A stretch of DNA of 64,000 nucleotides. It comes from Pempheris klunzingeri. Taxonomy: Eukaryota > Chordata > Actinopteri > Acropomatiformes > Pempheridae. This document shows, piece after piece, positions 58,318 through 64,000 of this stretch. Position 1 is the first letter of the stretch, and each line of letters begins with the position of its first letter. The stretch lies in assembly GCF_042242105.1 (NCBI RefSeq), contig NC_092029.1:10161885-10225884 (forward strand), written 5' to 3'. Position numbers and translations under genes: made by a program. The notes below the pieces were generated by a model. That model was given only the letters and a program-made list of their open reading frames with translations, did not search any database and had not been told where the DNA came from.

Positions 58318-60987
58318 ATGTTACTGACAGCTGCCCGTCTGTCCAAAGTGCTGCAGCTCACCCTGGCGGTCATCAAACCAGATGCTGTAGCTCATCCTGT
58401 GATGTTGGAGGTGAGTCCGCATCCTTTCAATTATTACATAAATCCACTTCACAATGTGCAATACTTTCTTTTTTTTTTTTAATATCTCCCTATCTTTTTT
58501 TTAACTGTAACCGTTTTAACTGTACATATATATCTGATCTCATCTCCCTTAGCCTCTATTAGATTGTCTCAAACGTGTTCAGGTTCACTACTCTATCAGT
58601 TTTATCTGTTTTCATCTGTCACAGTTATTCGTCACACTGTGAACAATATTATGCACCCTTCATCCTCCATCCAACAGTTACTGCGATTTTTTTTTTTAAT
58701 ATTTCTTGACTTTTGCATTCCTGTTGTTTCCTTTTCTCTTACTGTGGTTATTGTGACTGCTATACAAAGGCCAAATCTGTGTATGTGAAAACCTGCTTGG
58801 ATAGAAACTGATTTCTGATTCTGTGAATCTTCCAGAGTGAGCAGGGAGTCGTAGTTCAAGCAGCCCAATGACCTTTCATTTTTATAATTACTGTGTTTAC
58901 TTATTGAACTTATCAGGGGGCCCACTCTCTGCCTACAGACCTGTGTGCTCTATACATAGTATTGAAAGGAGAAAGATAAATCTTACATTGGCTTTCCCTT
59001 CTCAAAATAAATACATGACACAGACATACACGGTCTGCCAATGCTCTCTAAAATCCTTTTATTTCTACAAAATATGAACACACAAATACACTTTCTTTAA
59101 CTGAATTTCAATAACATTTCTATGAGTAGAGTTTAACTCAGCTGGATTAAAAATAAGTTACGGTTCTATGTGAACTGTTAAGTTATGCCATAACATTTAG
59201 ACTGTGGAATGAATTGAACTTTCTATTCATTTATTATTTTTACTCACTGTCACATAAAATAATTCCAAATAGTTCACTGACATGGCCCAAGCCTGCTACT
59301 CTCACTTTCATTCAAACAGTAAAGCAGAAGCTCCATTTGGTGTCTTGATAGATTCACAAGCCCAGAGGCCTCACAGTCAATGAAAACTGTGCCAAACATG
59401 AAATATTCCATTAGTGAGAGGTCCCGTTTCGCAGCCACATAAAGTGGACCAGTTTACGTCTGTTGTCGTCCTAATAAAGAGGAAGAGAATGACCTTTTGT
59501 GTCAGAATATTTGGCTGTAATTATCAGCCCTCTGGCAGGTCTAATGCTGGTGGATGATATAATAACATCAAAATGCCTGCCCTCTTCCTTCTGGCTTTGA
59601 CACGGTTAATTGATTTTGATTTGGATGGATTTTCTTTCAGGCTCTTCACCAGAGAATCCTGGACAACAACTTTGTGATTATTCGTTGCAAAGATCTTATG
59701 TGGAGGAGACAGGACTCTGAGAGGTTTTACGCTGAGCATTCAGGTGCGGACACGTCATCTGTGTTCAGATGTGTTTAAATGAACAAAGTTCTCTGTAGTG
59801 ACTCCATCTGACCGAAGAAGTGATTCAATTCTCCCTGTATTGATAGAGCAACCACACTTTGAGGGAGAAAAACAGCCTCTTGTCTTGAATAGAGTGATTA
59901 AAAATGTTCTTTTTCAAGCATTTATGATAATGAGTCAGACAACGAAGAACTGTGTTTAAAATAATGATTGTGTCGATGTTTTCATGTGTTTTATAGTTCT
60001 GTTCAACTTGCTTTTGTTTTGCTTCTTAGGGCGATTTTTCTACCAAAGACTTGTTGAGTTCATGTCGAGGTAAGCCTCTTTGAGCGAACACATTTGGATG
60101 AATGTTGTTCTCTGTCTGACGTATTTGAAGTGGAATAACACAGACATTTCCATACAACATGATGCACCTGGCGGACACAGAAAAAGCACACCTCTTATTT
60201 CAACAGCAAGTTACCAATAAATCATTTTCCGAAACTTCCCAACAGGAGTTATAGTTATTAGCGGTCTGCCATGTTCAGCCCGAACAACAGCCCTGAGGCA
60301 ATTGTCTGAAAGTCATCATGTCGCCTGTTCAGAATAGCCCCACATACATCCACTGGATTGCAAAAGGTGCTTGTAATCACGTTGTCACTGTCTCCTCACA
60401 GCAGTGGATGGGTAGTTGCTACAGCAACCTTTCTCTGTCTTCTGCTGTCAGTGCTAGAAAGCATCCAGTGTTTAAAATCAATTGTCCGCAACAGCCACAC
60501 AGAGCAGTACACGGTCTTACAATGTCTGTATGCTTACGTACATAATATTTATCTGTGATCCTTTCCCACAGTGGTCCTATGCGAGCGTACGTGTTAGCCA
60601 GAGGGGACGCCATCCGTCACTGGAGAGAACTGATGGGACCAACCAAAGTGTTCAGAGCCAGATACACCTCGCCTGCTTCCCTCCGGGCTCAGTTTGGACT
60701 CACAGACACACGAAACACAACTCACGGCTCAGGTAGAAATGTTGAATGTTACATATCTACGTATGTGAGGCTCTTTAGTGCGCAGAGTACTGACGAGTGA
60801 GTGCTTTTTTTTTGTCACATTTTTAATCTCTCCAGATTCTCCTGAGTCGGCGCAAAGAGAAATCAGTTTCTTCTTCCCTGACTTCTGTGTGGAGGAGTGG
60901 ATGGAGAAGGAAGAGCCATTGTTCAGATCAGGACAAATGCATTACGACCATCAAAAACAGATCCACACACTTTCAGCGCAAAGCTGA
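58318..60987 (+). CDS. nme6: Nucleoside diphosphate kinase 6 (NDPK family)
   Basis: Coding exons are 58318-58410, 59641-59743, 60030-60069, 60572-60732 and 60836-60987; all are GT/AG and in phase, giving 182 residues (human about 186). The first coding exon begins at an acceptor (CAG at 58312-58314), so at least one untranslated exon lies upstream. The NDPK fold is visible: LAVIKPDAV (Lys20), NNFVIIRCKDL, LMGPTKVFRA and RNTTHGSDSPESAQREI, with catalytic His130, ending in a short extension after FFFPDF. The active-site His and surrounding Asn/Gly/Ser are intact. NDP kinases move phosphate from NTP to NDP through phospho-His. Human NME6 is mitochondrial, works with RCC1L and supports mitochondrial pyrimidine nucleotide supply, though its own NDPK activity is reported as weak. 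It converges on the unidentified gene at right. Confidence 0.95.
58620..58832 (+). mobile_element. LINE 3' tail fragment in nme6 intron 1
   Basis: The fragment ends ATGTGAAAACCTGCTTGGAT, AGAAACTGATT, TCTGATTCTGTGAATC. This is the same GTGAAAACCT...TTGG...CTGATTCTG tail type as at 47400-47935. It is diverged and non-coding; the left limit is uncertain. Confidence 0.5.
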
Positions 60988-62009
60988 CCCCAGAACTGCT
61001 GTTACAGACTCTGATCCCAGAGGACCACCGGTCATCGATCGCTCATACAAACATGCCAGAGAAATATAATGTATGCTGTTTTATGATCCCAAAAAAGTGC
61101 ACGTGTCATGTTCTTTGTCACCACAACTCCTCGAAGTGCCAATATGTCTATCCCATGTCTTTCTCATTAAAATATTTCCTTGAACATGTTTAACATATTC
61201 AGATTTTATGAAGAAATCTAAAAATAAGGACCTTAAATGTTTTTGTTGAATTTATTGTCGTTAGAAAACACGATTAACACGGCATTGTACAAAACAACAC
61301 GATGTAGTAAGACAGGTGTTTACATTGTCATCACAAGCTCCTGTGAATAGTGCAACCATAACGATCAATTTCAGTTTCCTGAGCCAAACAGATTGTAGCA
61401 CAGCAGCAACTACTTGTGTATTAATGTCAAATAACAGAACTATAAAGTATGTATACTGTGTGAATGTGAAATAATACTGTTAGAATAGCTGTTCACATCT
61501 ATCCTGAAAAGCAAAATTAGGGTTAAAATGCTTTTTAGATTGTAATTTACTTTTGAGTTTTAAATGTGCCAAGCAATGGTTTCCTCTCAGTGATTTTGAG
61601 GCCGGCCGTCTGCTGTGATTTACTATGAACGCATCCCATGTTTTTGCTCTGGTACTGTAAGTACTGTAAAATGTCATGTTTTGTATTTTCTCTGATCAGC
61701 CTACAGCGTTACATGTCAGCATTTTGAATGTGTCAAAGTACAGAACAACATTAATGTAACAGGCACCATAGAAGTACATCTTACAGTATTAAGTACAACA
61801 CGGCCTAATTAAACAGTTTAAAGAAAAGGAGCCATGTTCTCATTATGACAATCTAAATTACACAGTTTCACGCAAGTCTCAAGTCTCATGTCCTCCTTGT
61901 GCATTCATCTGCCGAAAGACCTGAAAGGTTTTTCCATCAAAAAACCATCAGTTCACTAATTTCACAGTTATCCTCGTTTTTCTTTGGCCTCTCCCAGCCC
62001 CCACTGCGC
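60988..62009. other. Convergent 3' ends of nme6 and the right-edge gene
   Basis: On the plus strand an ATTAAA at 61166-61171 is the likely nme6 poly(A) signal (no nearer AATAAA was seen). On the minus strand AATAAA at 61251-61256 probably ends the right-hand gene. The two transcripts would stop within about 100 bases of each other. No coding exon was seen in between. Confidence 0.5.
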
Positions 62010-64000
62010 TCAAGTGTTTTGTGTTGCCACCTGTTTGAGGGTTTCCACAGGTTTCATGACCTCGTAGGTGGTGAGGGACTTCTTTACCTTCCCGTTCTTG
62101 TCCACCTGATGGATGCTCTGCGTCACTGTGATGGTCACCTGCTTGGTTGACATCCGATTGTCCTGCCATTTTGTCTGATGATGATGGAGAGCGAAAGATG
62201 GTGGCGTTACAAAAATACAATACCAATGTTGTCGGAAAGTTTGTTGAGATTGCAGATTGCTGCATGAAAAAGGGGGGTGCGTAATGATTTTTCCTCATTC
62301 ATATAGGAATACATCCATAAGCACACTAACTACTATTTTCATTATTGATTAATCTGCACATTATATCCTCATTGATTTGTTTTGTCTTTTAAATGACAAA
62401 AATAGTGAAAATGGCCTGAAAATGCTTACTTTTTTACATTTTTGCTTAAAATTACTAAAACAATTGTGTATTAAATTATTTGACTGTTTCTCCTCTAAAT
62501 GTAACAAACCAGAGGACATTAAAATGAAAACAATGTCTCCCACTGTTGGGTTACGTTATAGCTTTTTGCTGAACAAATGAATATAAAAGAAAGACAAAAG
62601 GAATAGAAAGAAAAAGAAAAGGTGCTTTTATATTCTAAACTGACTTTAAAAATATCCAGGGGAGAGTCTTACAATCTCCTCAGTGTGTAGAACACTTCTG
62701 CGCTGCACTGTGGTGCCAGATGACGGGAGCACCGCCTCCTTGGGTGGAGAGCCCAGTATTGCAGGGGGGCTGCTGGGCTTCACGTCGTTCAGACTGGCCT
62801 CAGACACTGACGAACAGACCTTCAGGTAAGCCTGAGCAGGTGGAGGGAGGCCGTCCTCAAAGAAATCTGGAACTGTAACAAAACCAGACAAAATCAGCTT
62901 TGTCACATTAAGCCAAAAAGAACCCCACTGGACTCATACTGAATCACAAATGAACAAGTCTGAAAGTGTGTGGGAGCAAACTGGAAACTATCAACATCTA
63001 ATTCCAGTTTTATTAGGCCATGTTGTGAGGACAAAGAGGGTTGTCTTTCTGCTGAATGTGACCCACTGACCCTCGAACAAATCAGTCACTGTCTCTAAAA
63101 TACATAAAACTACCCCTAATGGACTGTACATGCAGTCTCTGTCTGTGTTTACTCTGTTTGTTGTGTGTTTCTGGTAAAGACTGCAGGCGTGTGCATGGGA
63201 ACAAAACAGCCCAAATTATTGTATCAGGAAAACAAACACTCAGAGGCCTGAAGGAACAAAAGAATAAATCTAATGTCTAAAACATATAATTACATGAGGC
63301 TGTAAAACCGATAATAGAGGGAAGCTTATGATATTTATCTTGATTGTATTAGATAAACCCTTTTGGAGATGATCCATATAATCGAAAAACTGGTTGTAAT
63401 GTGTCATTTTTGGACATACAGTAAATAATAAAAGCTGATTCATTGTTACTGGATCTGTAGAACAAAAACTTCAATATCTTACTCATAACTTTTGTGTCAG
63501 TACTGCTGTTAATAATGCATTTGTAATGTACTCTTTGATATTTGGCAGACAGTGGCATGTTCACATGTGCATCAGGTGGAGTATTTTTCTTTTAAAACAG
63601 CCACAAAAATGATGTATTCCAGTCAGTGCCAATATAACTATTATCCCACTATTTATAATCTGCACAGTGTAGAAGTGGGTAATTTGTAAATCAACCAGCA
63701 TTAGTCACAGGTCAGAATACACAGAATCAATGTGGCTGCAGTGTGGAGCACTGAAGTGTGATGATGAATGATGGAAACCACTCTGAATATCGCTGACTGA
63801 AGCTGTGCTTGGCGTGCACGTCAAGAGTGGGTTAAGTGTGCTGAATGATGGCGTTTTGCAGATGTTAAGCACATGTAGTGTGAAAGTGGATTTACTGGGA
63901 CAGAACCAACACAAACAGAAGAGGAAAACATCACCATATCTTACAGATGTACATGCAGGCTACATTATGGTGGAAGCGCCGGTTGATAAGAGCCTCGCGG
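62010..64000 (-). CDS. C-terminal exons of an unidentified gene (partial)
   Basis: Three minus-strand exons: 64000-63945 (runs off the window), 62872-62673 and 62174-62010. Splice sites are GT/AG and phases agree (1, then 0), giving a continuous 139-residue C-terminus. It reads REALINRRFHHNVACMYI, then FPDFFEDGLPPPAQAYL, a Ser/Pro-rich linker with SSPPAILGSPPKEA, then RRSVLHTEEITKWQDN, STKQVTITVTQSIHQ and KNGKVKKSLTTYEVMKPVE, ending ATQNT. There is no obvious domain, signal or membrane helix in the visible part. The basic, beta-prone TKQVTITVTQSIHQVDKNG segment is followed by a charged tail. I do not recognise the family. A second frame across the last exon is also open but fits the splice phase less well. 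Confidence 0.8.

Noticed and set aside
61948-62174. Alternative frame across the last exon of the right-edge gene (GQSDVNQAGDHHSD...)
   Set aside because: The donor at 62672 gives phase 0, which fits the frame ending ATQNT; the alternative would need a less consistent junction.

Overview
The window is nuclear genomic DNA from a ray-finned fish, most likely a percomorph teleost. The evidence is spliced vertebrate genes with GT/AG introns, orthologues of human ZNF513, SNX17, ATRAID, EIF2B4 and NME6, and teleost-type interspersed repeats (a tRNA-type SINE, LINE 3' tails ending in short tandem repeats, and long CA microsatellites). Exon joins were made by hand from splice sites, reading phase and remembered human proteins; nothing was aligned by software.

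Layout, left to right: znf513 (+, coding 1506-7839, 4 coding exons) meets snx17 (-, coding 35407 down to 12519, 15 exons) tail to tail. snx17 and atraid (+, 36852-39218, 7 exons) start head to head about 1.45 kb apart, around the region 35408-36851. atraid meets eif2b4 (-, 46855 down to 40792, 13 exons) tail to tail, with under 0.7 kb between their poly(A) signals. About 11 kb without a confident gene follows (46856-58314); it holds repeat debris, some GC-richer patches that could be regulatory, and two weak coding candidates. nme6 (+, 58318-60987, 5 coding exons) then meets an unidentified minus-strand gene tail to tail; three C-terminal exons of that gene are visible (64000 down to 62010). 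The window is therefore three convergent gene pairs.

The genes are housekeeping or widely expressed: zinc-finger transcription control (znf513), endosomal cargo recycling (snx17), a lysosomal or late-endosomal EGF-like membrane protein (atraid), translation initiation (eif2b4), and a nucleoside diphosphate kinase family member (nme6). They do not form one pathway. From memory, SNX17, ZNF513 and EIF2B4 are close neighbours on human 2p23.3, ATRAID is on the same arm but further away, and NME6 is on 3p21. The window therefore mixes conserved synteny with at least one rearrangement, and the gene-poor 47-58 kb interval is the likely junction.

No tRNA or rRNA gene, CRISPR array, retrovirus-like element or toxin gene was recognised. 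I did not find a convincing new biological system. The best leads are the unidentified gene at the right edge, the 55.4 kb coding candidate, a perfect 23-bp inverted repeat in an eif2b4 intron, a nested SINE-in-LINE insertion with a clear 13-bp target duplication, and RFX X-box-like palindromes.
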